A stretch of DNA of 47,383 nt from Rhodocyclaceae bacterium (GCA_018261935.1 JAGTRP010000032.1:1-47383), one strand, 5' to 3'. Positions 31,101 through 40,802 are shown, counted from the first letter of the stretch. The notes: generated from the sequence alone by a model not told the origin. Numbers and translations: made by a program.

Positions 31101-32239
31101 TCGTCCTGGATGCCGATGGCCCGGCGGGCGGCCAGGGCGGTGTCCAGCACCTGGGCCGGGTTCTCGCCGATGACCGTGAAGTGGCCCATCTTGCGCCCGG
31201 GCCGGGCGTGGTGCTTGCCGTACAGATGGAGCTTCAGGTTGGGGACGGCGTAGAGCCTGGACCAGTCCGGTTCCCGGTAATGCTCGCCGTCGTACCAGAG
31301 GTCCCCCAGCAGGTTCACCATGACCGCCGCGGAATGGGCCCGGGCCTCGCCCAGGGGCAGACCGCAGAGGGCCCGCACCTGCTGCTCGAACTGGTCGGTG
31401 ACGCAGGCATCGAGGGTGTAGTGGCCGCTGTTGTGGGGCCGGGGGGCCATTTCATTGACCACCAGGCGGCCGCCGCTGACGAAGAACTCGACCCCCATGG
31501 TGCCGATGTAGCCGAGCTTTTCGGCGATGCGGTCGGCGATCCGGCAGGCCTCCTCCATGAGGCCCCCGTCGCCTTGGGCGGGGACGATGGAGACGTCCAG
31601 GATGCCCTTCCGGTGGCGGTTCTCGCCGGTGGGGAAGCAGCGCACGGCGCCGTCCTCGTCCCGGGCGAGCACCACCGACACCTCGTAGTCGAGGGCCAGC
31701 TTCTGTTCGAGGACGCAGATTTCGCCCTTGAAATGGCCGAAGGCCACCAGGGCTTCCTCCCGGCTATTGACCACCGCCTGGCCCTTGCCGTCGTAGCCGA
31801 AGCGGGCGACCTTGAGGATGCCCGGGAAGAGTCCGGCGTCCGCTTTCCGCAGGTCGTCCTCGCTCCTGATGGCGGCGAAGGGACCGTGGGGCAGTCCGTT
31901 GTCCTTGAGGAAGGTCTTTTCGGCGATGCGGTTCTGGCACACCGCCACGGCGGCGGCGGAGGGGCGCACCGGCACGAACTTGGCGAGGTAGTCCAGGGTC
32001 TCGGCCGGGACGTTCTCGAATTCGGTGGTGATGGCGGCGCAGCCCTGGGCCAGGGTGTCGAGGGCGGCGAAATCGTTGTAGGCGGCGGCGAGATGGCGGT
32101 CCGCGATCTTGCCGGCGGGGCTGTTGGGGTCCGGATCCAGGACCCAGACCTGATAGCCCATCTCGTGGGCGGCGGCGACGAAGAAGCGGCCGAGCTGGCC
32201 GCCCCCCAGCATGCCGAGGGTGGCGGGGGGGAGAATCAC
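31097..32239 (-). CDS. purK: 5-(carboxyamino)imidazole ribonucleotide synthase
   Basis: 380 residues. PurK carboxylates AIR to N5-CAIR with ATP and bicarbonate in purine synthesis. The N-terminal dinucleotide-like fold has LGMLGGGQLGRFFVAAAHEM. The ATP-grasp core includes ILKVARFGYDGKGQAVV, EVSVVLARDEDGAVRCF and GVEFFVSGGRLVVNEMAPRP, followed by HNSGHYTLDACVTDQFEQ. The start is GTG at 32239; it sits 1 bp after the purE stop and no in-frame ATG gives a better start. It works directly before PurE, whose gene lies upstream in the same operon. The stop overlaps sua5 by 4 bases. Confidence 0.96.
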   Translation of the reverse strand: MILPPATLGMLGGGQLGRFFVAAAHEMGYQVWVLDPDPNSPAGKIADRHLAAAYNDFAALDTLAQGCAAITTEFENVPAETLDYLAKFVPVRPSAAAVAVCQNRIAEKTFLKDNGLPHGPFAAIRSEDDLRKADAGLFPGILKVARFGYDGKGQAVVNSREEALVAFGHFKGEICVLEQKLALDYEVSVVLARDEDGAVRCFPTGENRHRKGILDVSIVPAQGDGGLMEEACRIADRIAEKLGYIGTMGVEFFVSGGRLVVNEMAPRPHNSGHYTLDACVTDQFEQQVRALCGLPLGEARAHSAAVMVNLLGDLWYDGEHYREPDWSRLYAVPNLKLHLYGKHHARPGRKMGHFTVIGENPAQVLDTALAARRAIGIQDE

Positions 32240-32240
32240 A

Positions 32241-32741
32241 TCAGACCTCGGGGAGCTTCATGGCCAGGACCTTCTCGGCCTGGTTCTGGCGGAAAGCCTG
32301 GAGCCTGGCGGCCAGTTCCGGGTCCTCGTTGGCCAGCATGGCGACGGCGAAGAGGGCGGCATTGGCGGCCCCGGCCTCGCCGATGGCGAAGGTGGCCACC
32401 GGGATGCCCTTGGGCATCTGCACGATGGAAAGCAGGGAATCCTGGCCGGACAGGGCCTTGGACTGCACCGGCACCCCGAGCACCGGCACGGTGGTCTTGG
32501 CGGCCAGCATGCCCGGCAGGTGGGCGGCGCCGCCGGCGCCGGCGATGATGGCCTTCAGCCCCCGCTCACTGGCCATGGCGGCGTAGTCGAAGAGCAGGTC
32601 CGGGGTGCGGTGGGCGGAAACCACCTTGGCCTCGAAGCGCACGCCGAAGTCCTTGAGGATGACCGCCGCCGCCTGCATGGTGGGCCAGTCGGAATCCGAA
32701 CCCATGACGACACCGACCAGGGGATGCTTGGGAGCGTTCAT
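32241..32741 (-). CDS. purE: 5-(carboxyamino)imidazole ribonucleotide mutase
   Basis: 166 residues, the usual class I PurE length. It converts N5-CAIR to CAIR. Signature elements: [20 protein letters not shown] at the start, [13 protein letters not shown] with the catalytic His, and [17 protein letters not shown]. The protein is an octamer in the family. It is translationally coupled to folD (ATGA overlap) and followed 1 bp later by purK. Confidence 0.97.
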   Translation of the reverse strand: MNAPKHPLVGVVMGSDSDWPTMQAAAVILKDFGVRFEAKVVSAHRTPDLLFDYAAMASERGLKAIIAGAGGAAHLPGMLAAKTTVPVLGVPVQSKALSGQDSLLSIVQMPKGIPVATFAIGEAGAANAALFAVAMLANEDPELAARLQAFRQNQAEKVLAMKLPEV

Positions 32742-33589
32742 CGGGACTTCCTTTCAGCGGCCTCGATGGTGTTGGCCAGCAGCATGGTGATGGTCATGGG
32801 GCCGACGCCGCCGGGCACCGGAGTGATGAGGGAAGCCACTTCCTTGCAGGAATCGAAATCCACGTCGCCGCAGAGCTTGCCGTCCGGCAGGCGGTTGATG
32901 CCGACGTCAATGACCACGGCGCCGGGCTTGATCATGTCGCCGGTGATCATCTTCGGCTTGCCGACGGCGGCCACCAGGATGTCGGCCCGCTTCGTATGGA
33001 ACAGCAGGTCTTTCGTCTTGGAATGGCAGACGGTAACGGTGGCGCCGGCGTTGATGAGGAGGAGCGCCATGGGCTTGCCGACGATGTTGGAGCGGCCGAC
33101 GATGACCGCTTCCTTGCCAGCCAGGTCGACGCCGCCCTTCTCGAACATCTTCATGACGCCGTAGGGGGTGCAGGCGATGAAGCGGGGATTGCCCTGGGCA
33201 AGCGCCCCGACGTTCTCGGCGTGGAAACCGTCCACGTCCTTCTCGACGGAGATAGCTTCCAGCACCTTCTCTTCATCGAAATGCTTGGGCAGGGGGAGCT
33301 GCACCAGGATGCCGTGGATGTTCGGGTCGGCGTTCAGCTCGGCGATCTTGGCCAGGACCACGGCCTGGTCCACGTCGGCGTCGTAGACGATCTTCTCGGA
33401 ATGCATGCCGATATTGAGGCAGGCATTCACCTTGTTGCGCACATAGACCTGGGAAGCGGGATTCTCGCCCACCAGGATCACCACCAGGCCGGGGCGATGC
33501 CCCTTGGCCGCCAGGGCATCCACCCGGGCCTTGAAGCTCTGGCGCAGTTCCTGGGCCAGGGCGTTGCCGTCGATAATTTGAGCCGCCAT
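32738..33589 (-). CDS. folD: Methylene-THF dehydrogenase / methenyl-THF cyclohydrolase
   Basis: 283 residues, the normal FolD length. It interconverts 5,10-methylene-THF and 10-formyl-THF, the one-carbon donor of purine synthesis. Motifs: [20 protein letters not shown] with the catalytic Lys and Tyr neighbourhood, [34 protein letters not shown], the NADP-binding loop [16 protein letters not shown] and the terminal [17 protein letters not shown]. It is the first gene of the purine operon; the intergenic 33590-33672 upstream contains the terminator of the TPR gene. Confidence 0.97.
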   Translation of the reverse strand: MAAQIIDGNALAQELRQSFKARVDALAAKGHRPGLVVILVGENPASQVYVRNKVNACLNIGMHSEKIVYDADVDQAVVLAKIAELNADPNIHGILVQLPLPKHFDEEKVLEAISVEKDVDGFHAENVGALAQGNPRFIACTPYGVMKMFEKGGVDLAGKEAVIVGRSNIVGKPMALLLINAGATVTVCHSKTKDLLFHTKRADILVAAVGKPKMITGDMIKPGAVVIDVGINRLPDGKLCGDVDFDSCKEVASLITPVPGGVGPMTITMLLANTIEAAERKSR

Positions 33590-33610
33590 CTCGTCAATCC
33601 ATCCAAAAAG

Positions 33611-33641
33611 AAAAAGGGGAAAGGCGCCGGCCTTTCCCTTT
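33611..33641 (-). terminator. Rho-independent terminator of the iorA-iorB-TPR operon
   Basis: Read on the minus strand, AAAGGGAAAGGC and GCCTTTCCC-type arms (33617-33625 with 33630-33638, extended by A-T and G-T pairs) close a 4-nt loop and are followed by TTTTTCTTTTT. It stands between the end of the TPR gene and the start of folD. Confidence 0.85.
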
Positions 33642-33672
33642 GAATTGGCGGGATTTTATCAGAGTCGGCGGC

Positions 33673-35358
33673 TTAGGTCGCGGCCCGTTCGCGCAACTCG
33701 GCAGCGAGCCGGTCGAGGGCCTTCTCCCAATCCCCCGGCGCCGGCTGGCGGAAGAGCCGCAGGGAGCCGTACCAGGGGGAATCCTCCCGTTCCAGGAGCC
33801 AGCGCCAGTCGGGAACCCAGGGCAGCAGCACCCAGGCGGGCCGGCCCAGGGCCCCGGCCAGGTGGGCCACCGCGGTGTCCACGGTAATCACCAGATCCAG
33901 ATTGGCCATGAGGGCTGCGGTATCGACGAAATCGGCCAGGTCTCTCCCGGCGTCCAGCAGCGCCATGCCGGCGGGCGCCGCCGCTTCCCGGGCCGCCTCG
34001 CCCTTCTGCAGGCTGACGAAGAGGGCATCGGGGGCCGCCCGGGCTAAACGGGCCAGGAGCCCAAAGGGCACCCGGCGGCGGGGATTGCCGGCGAAACCCG
34101 GATTCCCGGACCAGCACAGGCCGATGCGACGGCCCGGGGGATAGGCCGCCAGCCGCTCCCGCCAAGCCGCAGCCGCCGCCGGGTCGGCCGTCAGATAGCC
34201 CTGGGAGAGGGGCACGGTGGCGGGGACGGTGTCCAGGCGGTGGGCCAGGCTGATGGCGAAGTCCCAGCAGTCCGAATTCCGGGGCGCCAAGTTGCTGCCC
34301 CCATGGATTTCGACGCCTTCCAGGCTGCGGAAGAGCCGCGCCAGTTCCGGCCGGCACACCAGCCGCACCCCCACGCCCTGCTCCGCCAGGACCCGGGCGT
34401 AGCGGCAGAACTGGATCTGGTCGCCGAAGCCCTGCTCGCCGTGGATGAGGAGAGTCTTGCCGGCCAGGTCCTCGCCCTGCCAGCGGGGACAGCCATAATC
34501 CGGCGCCGCCACCTTGTTGGCCCGGTTCTGCATGGCCGGCAGGCAGCGGGTCTCGAAACCGGCCCAGCCCGCTTCCCACTCCCCGAGGAGCAACTGCAGG
34601 AGGCCCAGGTTGTAGACGGCATCCGGGTAACCGGAGTCCAGTTCCCTGGCCCGCAGATATTCGCCCCGGGCGGCTTCGTAATGCCCCTGGTCCTTGAGGG
34701 CGTTGCCCAGGTTATTGTGGTCCGGGGCGAAGCCGGGCCGGAGTTGCAGGGCGCGGCGGAAGCAGGCCTCGGCCTCGGCCGGCCGCCCCTGATCGAGGAG
34801 GGCGATGCCCAGGTCGTTGGCGGCGTCGGGCAGGTCCGGCTGCAGGGCCAGGGCCCGGCGGCTGGCGGCCTCCGCTTCGGCGGACCGGCGCAGTTCCAGG
34901 AGGACCCGGGCCAGATTGAGCCAGGGGCCCGGGACGCCGGGGGCGCAGGCGATGGCCTGGCGGAAATGGCTTTCCGCCTCGGCAAGCCCGCCGCGGCGCT
35001 GGAGGGCCATCCCGAGATTGTTGTGGCTGGGGGCATGGCCGGGATCGAGGGCGAGGGCCTGGCGATAGGCGGCTTCCGCCTCCTCCCGGCGCCCGGCCTG
35101 GTCGAGAATGCCCCCCAGGTTGGCCGGGTAGCGGGCCACCGCCGGCGCCATGCGGACGGCGCGCCGCAGGCAGTCCAGAGCCTCTTCCTGGTCGCCCTGC
35201 CGGGCCAGGCAAAGGCCCAGCAGGTGCCAGGCCTCGGCCTCCTCCGGGGCTGCGGCGCAGGCCTGCCGGCAGCAGGCCTCGGCCTCGTCCAAGCGGCCCT
35301 GGCGGTAGAGGGCGGTAGCCCGCCCGAGGAGGCCGGCCACCGGCGCCTTGGCGGGCAT
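33673..35358 (-). CDS. TPR-repeat protein with glycosyltransferase-9-like C-terminal domain
   Basis: 561 residues. Residues 5-275 hold about eight TPR units of 34 residues (LYRQGRLDEAEACCRQACAA, ALALDPGHAPSHNNLGMALQ). The C-terminal half (about 300-555) resembles the heptosyltransferase-like fold of glycosyltransferase family 9: KTLLIHGEQGFGDQIQFCRY, RIGLCWSGNPGF and LVITVDTAVAHLAGALGRPA, then WVLLPWVPDWRWL. Similar TPR-GT proteins modify surface or flagellar proteins or glycans, but the acceptor is unknown here. The start lies 9 bp after the iorB stop, so it is probably transcribed with iorAB, an odd partner with no obvious metabolic link. A strong terminator follows. Confidence 0.88.
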   Translation of the reverse strand: MPAKAPVAGLLGRATALYRQGRLDEAEACCRQACAAAPEEAEAWHLLGLCLARQGDQEEALDCLRRAVRMAPAVARYPANLGGILDQAGRREEAEAAYRQALALDPGHAPSHNNLGMALQRRGGLAEAESHFRQAIACAPGVPGPWLNLARVLLELRRSAEAEAASRRALALQPDLPDAANDLGIALLDQGRPAEAEACFRRALQLRPGFAPDHNNLGNALKDQGHYEAARGEYLRARELDSGYPDAVYNLGLLQLLLGEWEAGWAGFETRCLPAMQNRANKVAAPDYGCPRWQGEDLAGKTLLIHGEQGFGDQIQFCRYARVLAEQGVGVRLVCRPELARLFRSLEGVEIHGGSNLAPRNSDCWDFAISLAHRLDTVPATVPLSQGYLTADPAAAAAWRERLAAYPPGRRIGLCWSGNPGFAGNPRRRVPFGLLARLARAAPDALFVSLQKGEAAREAAAPAGMALLDAGRDLADFVDTAALMANLDLVITVDTAVAHLAGALGRPAWVLLPWVPDWRWLLEREDSPWYGSLRLFRQPAPGDWEKALDRLAAELRERAAT

Positions 35359-35367
35359 GGGCTTGGC

Positions 35368-35964
35368 TTAGGCGCCCTTGGCGGCGGCCCGGCCGGCCTC
35401 GAAGGCCCGCCGGTTCTGCTCCACCACTTTCTCGCCCTTGCGCTGGAAGCGCTTCAGGACGCCCTCCAGCAGCACCTCCGCCGGGAAGGGCAGGTGGTCG
35501 CCGATGGCCCCCAGCATGACGGTGTTGCCGAGGCGGACATCGCCGAGTCCGAGGGCGATGGTGGTGGCGTCGAAGGCCACCACCCGGGTGCCGCTCTTCC
35601 GCATGTCGGCGATGGGGTCCTCCGGATAGTCGAACAGCCCCAGCTCCACCACCGGCGGCACCAGCCGGGCGGTGTTCATGAGGGCAATGCCATCGGGGCG
35701 CAGCATGTGGCGCCAGCGCAGGCCCTCGGCCGCCTCGAAGCCCAGGAGCACGTCGGCGGTGCCCGGGGTGATCTGGGGCGACAGCACCTTGTCGCCGAAG
35801 CGCAGGTGGGAGGAGACGACGCCGCCCCGCTGGGCCATGCCGGCCACTTCGGTCTTCTTGGCGTCGTAGCCCAGGGCGATGGCGGCTTCGGCCAGGATTT
35901 CGGTGGCCGTCATGACCCCTTGGCCGCCGATCCCGACCACCAGGATGTTGGTGTTGGCGCTCAT
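35368..35964 (-). CDS. iorB: Indolepyruvate ferredoxin oxidoreductase, beta subunit
   Basis: 198 residues. Gamma-type domain of 2-oxoacid:ferredoxin oxidoreductases: NILVVGIGGQGVMTATEILA at 6-25, then GMAQRGGVVSSHLRFG, PGTADVLLGFEAAEGLR and NTVMLGAIGDHLPFP. With IorA it oxidatively decarboxylates aryl pyruvates to aryl-acyl-CoA and passes electrons to ferredoxin, used in aromatic amino acid breakdown. Its start overlaps the iorA stop by 4 bases (ATGA). Confidence 0.95.
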   Translation of the reverse strand: MSANTNILVVGIGGQGVMTATEILAEAAIALGYDAKKTEVAGMAQRGGVVSSHLRFGDKVLSPQITPGTADVLLGFEAAEGLRWRHMLRPDGIALMNTARLVPPVVELGLFDYPEDPIADMRKSGTRVVAFDATTIALGLGDVRLGNTVMLGAIGDHLPFPAEVLLEGVLKRFQRKGEKVVEQNRRAFEAGRAAAKGA

Positions 35965-37841
35965 TGGGCCACCTCCTCGACAGCCTTCACGAGCTTGATG
36001 GGCGACACCGGCTCATGGTGCTGGATGGCCTTGGGGGCACAAGGCTGCAGGCAGAGGCCGCAGCCGGTGCACACGGAAGACTCGATGCGCACGAAGGCCA
36101 GATCCACTTCCCGGCCGGAAGCCTTCACTTCCTTGCCGCGGCGGGTGACGTGGATGGCGGGACAGCCCACCTCGATGCAGTTGCCGCAGCCGGTGCACTT
36201 GTCCTCGGCGACCTCGTAGGGCTTGAGCTTGTGGTAGGCCTTGGTGAGCACGCAGGGCTGGTCGGTGATGATCACCGACACCTCGGGGACCTTGACCTCC
36301 TCCCGGATGGTCTTGAAGAGCACCGGCAGCTGGTAGGGGTCCACCTTGTGGATGCGTTCCGTCTTGACCCCCAGGGATTCCACCAGCTTCACGAAGTCGA
36401 TGCGCGGCGCTTCGTTGTCGTGGATGTCGTAGCCGTTGCCCGGGTTGTTCTGGCCGCCGGTCATGCCCACGGCCCGGTTGTCCAGGAGCAGCACGGTGAC
36501 GTTGCCCTTGTTGTAGACGATGTCCAGCAGCCCCTGCATGCCCATGTGCATGAAGGTGGAGTCGCCGATCACCGCCAGGATGCGCTTGTCCTTGTCGGCT
36601 TCGCCCCGGCCCTTGTCGAGGCCCAGGGCGACGCCCATGGAGGCGCCCATGGAGATGCAGGTGTCGAGGGCGTTCCAGGGATGTCCCGCCCCCAGGGTGT
36701 AGCAGCCGATGTCGCCGGCGATGGTGAGGTTCTTGACCTGGGACAGGGTGTAATAAACGCCGAGGTGGGGGCAGGCCACGCACATGGTGGGGGGGCGCGG
36801 AAAGACCTGCATGGGCGGCGCCACGGTGGTCTCCGGCACCGGCTCGCCGAGGAGCCGGGCGATGGCGGGCTTCAGGATCTGGGGCGAGAGCTCGCCGGAG
36901 CGGGGCAGGATATCCTTGCCCAGGACTTCGATGCCGGCGGCCTTCAGTTCCATTTCCACCAGGGGCTCGACCTCCTCGACCACCACCACCTGGTCAGCCA
37001 GGGCGGCCAGCTGCCGGGCCTTTTCCACCGGCACCGGACAGGAGAAGCCGAGCTTCAGGACGGGGGCATTCGGGAAGGCTTCCCGGACATGCATGTAGGC
37101 GGGGCCGGAGGCGATGAAGCCGACCCGGCGGTCGGCGCCCGCTTCCAGCCGGTTGAGTTCGCTTGCCTCGGCCATCTGGCGCAGGGCCTTGTCCCGCTCG
37201 AACATGAGGGGAATGCGCTTGCTGGCGCCGGCCGGGGTCATGACCCAGCGGGCCGGGTCCTTCTTGAAGCCGGCGGCTCCGGGGGCCTCCCGCTCGCCCA
37301 CCGTCACCAGGCCCTTGACGTGGTTGATGCGGGTGGTCATGCGCAGGATCACCGGCACCTGGAACTTCTCCGACAGGACGTAGCCGAATCGGGTCATGTC
37401 GTAGGCTTCCTGGGAATCCGCCGGCTCCAGCACCGGCAGGTGGGCGAAGCGCCCCCAGTAGCGGGAATCCTGCTCGTTCTGGGACGAGGACAGGCCGACG
37501 TCGTCGGCAACGGCGATGACCAGGCCGCCCATGACCCCGGTGAGGGTCAGGGTCATGAGGGCGTCGGACGCCACGTTCATGCCCACATGCTTCATGCAGC
37601 AGAAGGAGCGGGAACCGGCGTAGGCGGCGCCGATGGCCACCTCCAGGGAAACCTTCTCGTTCACCGACCACTCGGCATAGAGGTCCGGATAGGTGGAAAT
37701 GACTTCCAGCATTTCGGTGGCCGGGGTGCCGGGGTACGCCGCCGCCACCTTGACCCCCGATTCCCAGACGGCGCGCGCCACCGCCTCGTTGCCGGACATG
37801 AGAAGCCGGCTGCTGGCCGGCGCTGGCATGACTGCCGCCAT
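35961..37841 (-). CDS. iorA: Indolepyruvate ferredoxin oxidoreductase, alpha subunit
   Basis: 626 residues, the normal IorA length. The N-terminal pyrimidine-binding domain (LLMSGNEAVARAVWESGVKV, AAYPGTPATEMLE) is followed by the transketolase-C-like part and the TPP-binding domain (about 360-530; CVACPHLGVYYTL, IAGDIGCYTLGAGHPWNALD, VIGDSTFMHMGMQGLLDIVY). Two ferredoxin-type Fe4S4 motifs begin at Cys549 (CTGCGNCIEVGCPAI) and Cys591 (CTGCGLCLQPCAPKAI). The ATG at 37841 is preferred over upstream ATGs because AGGAG lies 6 bases before it. The divergent neighbour is aceE, so two pyruvate-type decarboxylating systems share one intergenic region. Confidence 0.95.
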   Translation of the reverse strand: MAAVMPAPASSRLLMSGNEAVARAVWESGVKVAAAYPGTPATEMLEVISTYPDLYAEWSVNEKVSLEVAIGAAYAGSRSFCCMKHVGMNVASDALMTLTLTGVMGGLVIAVADDVGLSSSQNEQDSRYWGRFAHLPVLEPADSQEAYDMTRFGYVLSEKFQVPVILRMTTRINHVKGLVTVGEREAPGAAGFKKDPARWVMTPAGASKRIPLMFERDKALRQMAEASELNRLEAGADRRVGFIASGPAYMHVREAFPNAPVLKLGFSCPVPVEKARQLAALADQVVVVEEVEPLVEMELKAAGIEVLGKDILPRSGELSPQILKPAIARLLGEPVPETTVAPPMQVFPRPPTMCVACPHLGVYYTLSQVKNLTIAGDIGCYTLGAGHPWNALDTCISMGASMGVALGLDKGRGEADKDKRILAVIGDSTFMHMGMQGLLDIVYNKGNVTVLLLDNRAVGMTGGQNNPGNGYDIHDNEAPRIDFVKLVESLGVKTERIHKVDPYQLPVLFKTIREEVKVPEVSVIITDQPCVLTKAYHKLKPYEVAEDKCTGCGNCIEVGCPAIHVTRRGKEVKASGREVDLAFVRIESSVCTGCGLCLQPCAPKAIQHHEPVSPIKLVKAVEEVAQ

Positions 37842-37877
37842 GACTGCTCCTGTGAATGTAGACATCGAAAGAGGGGA

Positions 37878-37883
37878 ATTATA
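37878..37883 (-). promoter_or_regulatory. Candidate -10 box of iorA
   Basis: Read on the minus strand this is a perfect TATAAT, about 37 bp before the chosen iorA start. No good -35 is seen, so an activator may be needed. Confidence 0.45.
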
Positions 37884-37976
37884 GTCAGCTCCTCCCCGGC
37901 CCATTTGATACATCGCAACCGCGAATGGAAATATTTTTGTGTGATATCCGAAATGGCAAAAATGTCCTTCGGCATA

Positions 37977-38005
37977 TTGCACGATGCGAATTTGTTTTTT
38001 ACCAT
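37977..38005 (+). promoter_or_regulatory. Candidate promoter of aceE
   Basis: TTGCAC (37977-37982) and TACCAT (38000-38005) are 17 bp apart in the most AT-rich part of the divergent spacer, leaving a 5' leader of about 100 nt. This is the best sigma-70 match in the spacer but not a strong one. Confidence 0.4.
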
Positions 38006-38110
38006 ACGAAATATCGGACGGACTCCAGCTTACCCAGTGAGCCCGTCTCGCGTTAAAGTTGCCATGCAAAACGGGCATGACAACACGACATCAATCCGAG
38101 GAGACGAAAC

Positions 38111-40786
38111 ATGGCCGACCAGCCTAACGCCCTGCCTGACCCCAACGACACCGACCCCCTGGAAACCCGCGAGTGGACCGAGGCCCTGGAAGGGGTCATC
38201 ACCCAGGAAGGGGCCGACCGGGCCCACTATCTGATCGAGAAGCTCATCGGCCAGGCCCGGGAAGACGGCATCGACATCCCCTACTCGGCCAATACCGAGT
38301 ACATCAACACCATCCCCGCCGACCAGCAGCCCAAGTACCCGGGCAACCCGGACATCGAGCTGAAGATCCACAGCTACATCCGCTGGAACGCCATGGCCAT
38401 GGTGGTGCGGGCCAACAAGCACACCAACGTCGGCGGCCACATCGCCTCCTTCGCCTCCGCCGCCGCCCTCTACGACGTGGGCTTCTCCCATTTCTGGCAC
38501 GCCCCCAGCGAGCAGCACGGCGGCGACCTCATCTTCTTCCAGGGCCACTCCATCCCCGGCGTCTATGCCCGGGCCTTCCTGCTGGGGCGGCTGACCGAGG
38601 AGCAACTGGACAGCTTCCGCCAGGAAACCGGCGGCAAGGGCATCTCCTCCTACCCGCACCCCTGGCTGATGCCGGACTTCTGGCAGTTCCCCACCGTCTC
38701 CATGGGCCTCGGCCCCATCCAGGCCATCTACCAGGCCCGCTTCATGAAGTACCTGGCGAGCCGCAACCTCATCGACATCGACAACCGCAAGGTCTGGGCC
38801 TTCCTGGGGGACGGCGAGACCGACGAGGTGGAATCCCTGGGCGCCATCGGCATGGCCGGGCGCGAGAAGCTCGACAACCTGGTCTTCGTCATCAACTGCA
38901 ACCTGCAGCGCCTGGACGGCCCGGTGCGGGGCAACGGCAAGATCATCCAGGAACTGGAAGCCGAATTCCGCGGCGCCGGCTGGAATGTCATCAAGCTCAT
39001 CTGGGGCACCCACTGGGACGCCCTCTTCGCCCGGGACAAGAAGGGCATCCTCAAGAAGCGCATGATGGAATGCCTGGACGGCGAGTACCAGACCTTCAAG
39101 GCCAAGAACGGCGCCTATGTCCGAGAGCATTTCTTCAACACCCCGGAACTCCAGGAGCTGGTGGCCGACTGGACCGACGACGAGATCTGGCAACTGAACC
39201 GGGGCGGCCACGACCTCTTCAAGATTTTCGCCGCCTACCAGAAGGCGGTGCACCACAAGGGCCAGCCCACCCTCATCCTGGCCAAGACCATCAAGGGCTT
39301 CGGCATGGGCGGGGCCGGCGAGGCCATGAACATTTCCCACCAGCAGAAGAAGCTGGACCACGACTCCGTGCGCCGCTTCCGGGACCGCTTCGACCTGCCG
39401 GTGCCGGACGACCAGCTGGGCGAGCTGCCCTACCTGAAGTTCGCCGAGGACTCCGAGGAATACAAGTACCTGCGCGACCACCGCATGGCCCTGGGCGGGT
39501 TCCTGCCCCAGCGCCGCCGCAAGGCCGATGCCCTGCCGGTGCCGGCCCTCTCCGCCTTCGATAGCCTCCTCAAGGCTTCCGGCGCCGGCCGCGAACTGTC
39601 CACCACCATGGCCGTCGTGCGCATGATGAACATGCTCCTCAAGGACAAGCTCATCGGCAAGAACGTCGTGCCCATCGTGCCGGACGAGTCCCGCACCTTC
39701 GGCATGGAGGGCATGTTCCGCCAGTACGGGATCTGGAGCCAGGAAGGCCAGAAGTACGTTCCCGAGGACCATGACCAGCTCATGTTCTACAAGGAATCCG
39801 TGGGCGGCCAGGTCCTCCAGGAGGGCATCAACGAGGCCGGCGCCATGGCCGACTGGATCGCCGCCGCCACCGCCTACTCCACCCACAACGTGCAGATGGT
39901 GCCGTTCTACATCTTCTATTCCATGTTCGGCCTCCAGCGCACCATGGACCTGTGCTGGGCCGCCGGCGACCAGCGCGCCCGGGGCTTCCTGATCGGCGGC
40001 ACCGCCGGACGCACCACCTTGAACGGCGAAGGCCTGCAGCACGAGGACGGCCACAGCCTCGTCCTCGCCAACCTGATCCCCAACTGCGTCTCCTACGACC
40101 CCACCTTCCAGTACGAGGTGGCGGTGGTCGTCCAGGACGGCCTGCGCCGCATGAACCAGGAGCAGCAGGACGTCTTCTACTACATCACCGTGATGAACGA
40201 GAACTACGAGCACCCTGCCATGCCGGCCGGTGCCGAGGCCGACATCATCAAGGGCATGTACCAGTTCAAGAAGGGCGTCGCCTCCGACGCGCCCCGGGTC
40301 CAGCTCCTGGGCTCCGGCACCATCTTCCGGGAAGTCATCGCCGCCGCCGAGCTGCTGAAGAACGACTGGGGCATCGAGGCCGACCTCTGGGGCTGCCCGT
40401 CCTTCAACGAGCTGGCCCGGGACGGCCAGGACGCCCAGCGCTGGAACATGCTGCATCCCCTGGAGAAGCCGCGCCTTTCCCACGTCGAGAAGTGCCTCAA
40501 CGACACCCGCGGCCCGGTTGTGGCCGCCACCGACTACGTCAAGCTCTACGCCGACCAGATCCGGCCCTTCATCAACCGCCGCTACGTCACCCTGGGCACC
40601 GACGGCTTCGGCCGCTCCGACACCCGGGAAGCCCTGCGCCACTTCTTCGAGGTGGACCGCCACTGGGTGACCCTGGCCGCCTTGAAGGCCCTGGCCGACG
40701 ACGGCGTCATCAGCCGCGACAAGGTGGCTGCCGCCCTGGTCAAGTACGGCCTGGACGCCAACAAGCCCAATCCGCTGACGGTTTAA
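38111..40786 (+). CDS. aceE: Pyruvate dehydrogenase E1 component (homodimeric)
   Basis: 891 residues, matching the single-chain E1 of proteobacteria. It decarboxylates pyruvate on thiamine diphosphate and acetylates the lipoyl groups of AceF. The TPP motif runs from GDGETDEVESLGAIG to FVINCNLQRLDG. Other family blocks: NTEYINTIPADQQPKYPGNP near residue 60, SNHIAS-type HIASFASAAALYDVGFSHFW, and RTFGMEGMFRQYGIW in the pyrimidine-binding domain. Start ATG at 38111 is preceded by GAGGAGA. The gene opens an operon with aceF (16 bp gap) and lpd (12 bp gap). Confidence 0.97.
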   Translation: MADQPNALPDPNDTDPLETREWTEALEGVITQEGADRAHYLIEKLIGQAREDGIDIPYSANTEYINTIPADQQPKYPGNPDIELKIHSYIRWNAMAMVVRANKHTNVGGHIASFASAAALYDVGFSHFWHAPSEQHGGDLIFFQGHSIPGVYARAFLLGRLTEEQLDSFRQETGGKGISSYPHPWLMPDFWQFPTVSMGLGPIQAIYQARFMKYLASRNLIDIDNRKVWAFLGDGETDEVESLGAIGMAGREKLDNLVFVINCNLQRLDGPVRGNGKIIQELEAEFRGAGWNVIKLIWGTHWDALFARDKKGILKKRMMECLDGEYQTFKAKNGAYVREHFFNTPELQELVADWTDDEIWQLNRGGHDLFKIFAAYQKAVHHKGQPTLILAKTIKGFGMGGAGEAMNISHQQKKLDHDSVRRFRDRFDLPVPDDQLGELPYLKFAEDSEEYKYLRDHRMALGGFLPQRRRKADALPVPALSAFDSLLKASGAGRELSTTMAVVRMMNMLLKDKLIGKNVVPIVPDESRTFGMEGMFRQYGIWSQEGQKYVPEDHDQLMFYKESVGGQVLQEGINEAGAMADWIAAATAYSTHNVQMVPFYIFYSMFGLQRTMDLCWAAGDQRARGFLIGGTAGRTTLNGEGLQHEDGHSLVLANLIPNCVSYDPTFQYEVAVVVQDGLRRMNQEQQDVFYYITVMNENYEHPAMPAGAEADIIKGMYQFKKGVASDAPRVQLLGSGTIFREVIAAAELLKNDWGIEADLWGCPSFNELARDGQDAQRWNMLHPLEKPRLSHVEKCLNDTRGPVVAATDYVKLYADQIRPFINRRYVTLGTDGFGRSDTREALRHFFEVDRHWVTLAALKALADDGVISRDKVAAALVKYGLDANKPNPLTV

Positions 40787-40802
40787 GGGAGAGAAGAACG
40801 AC

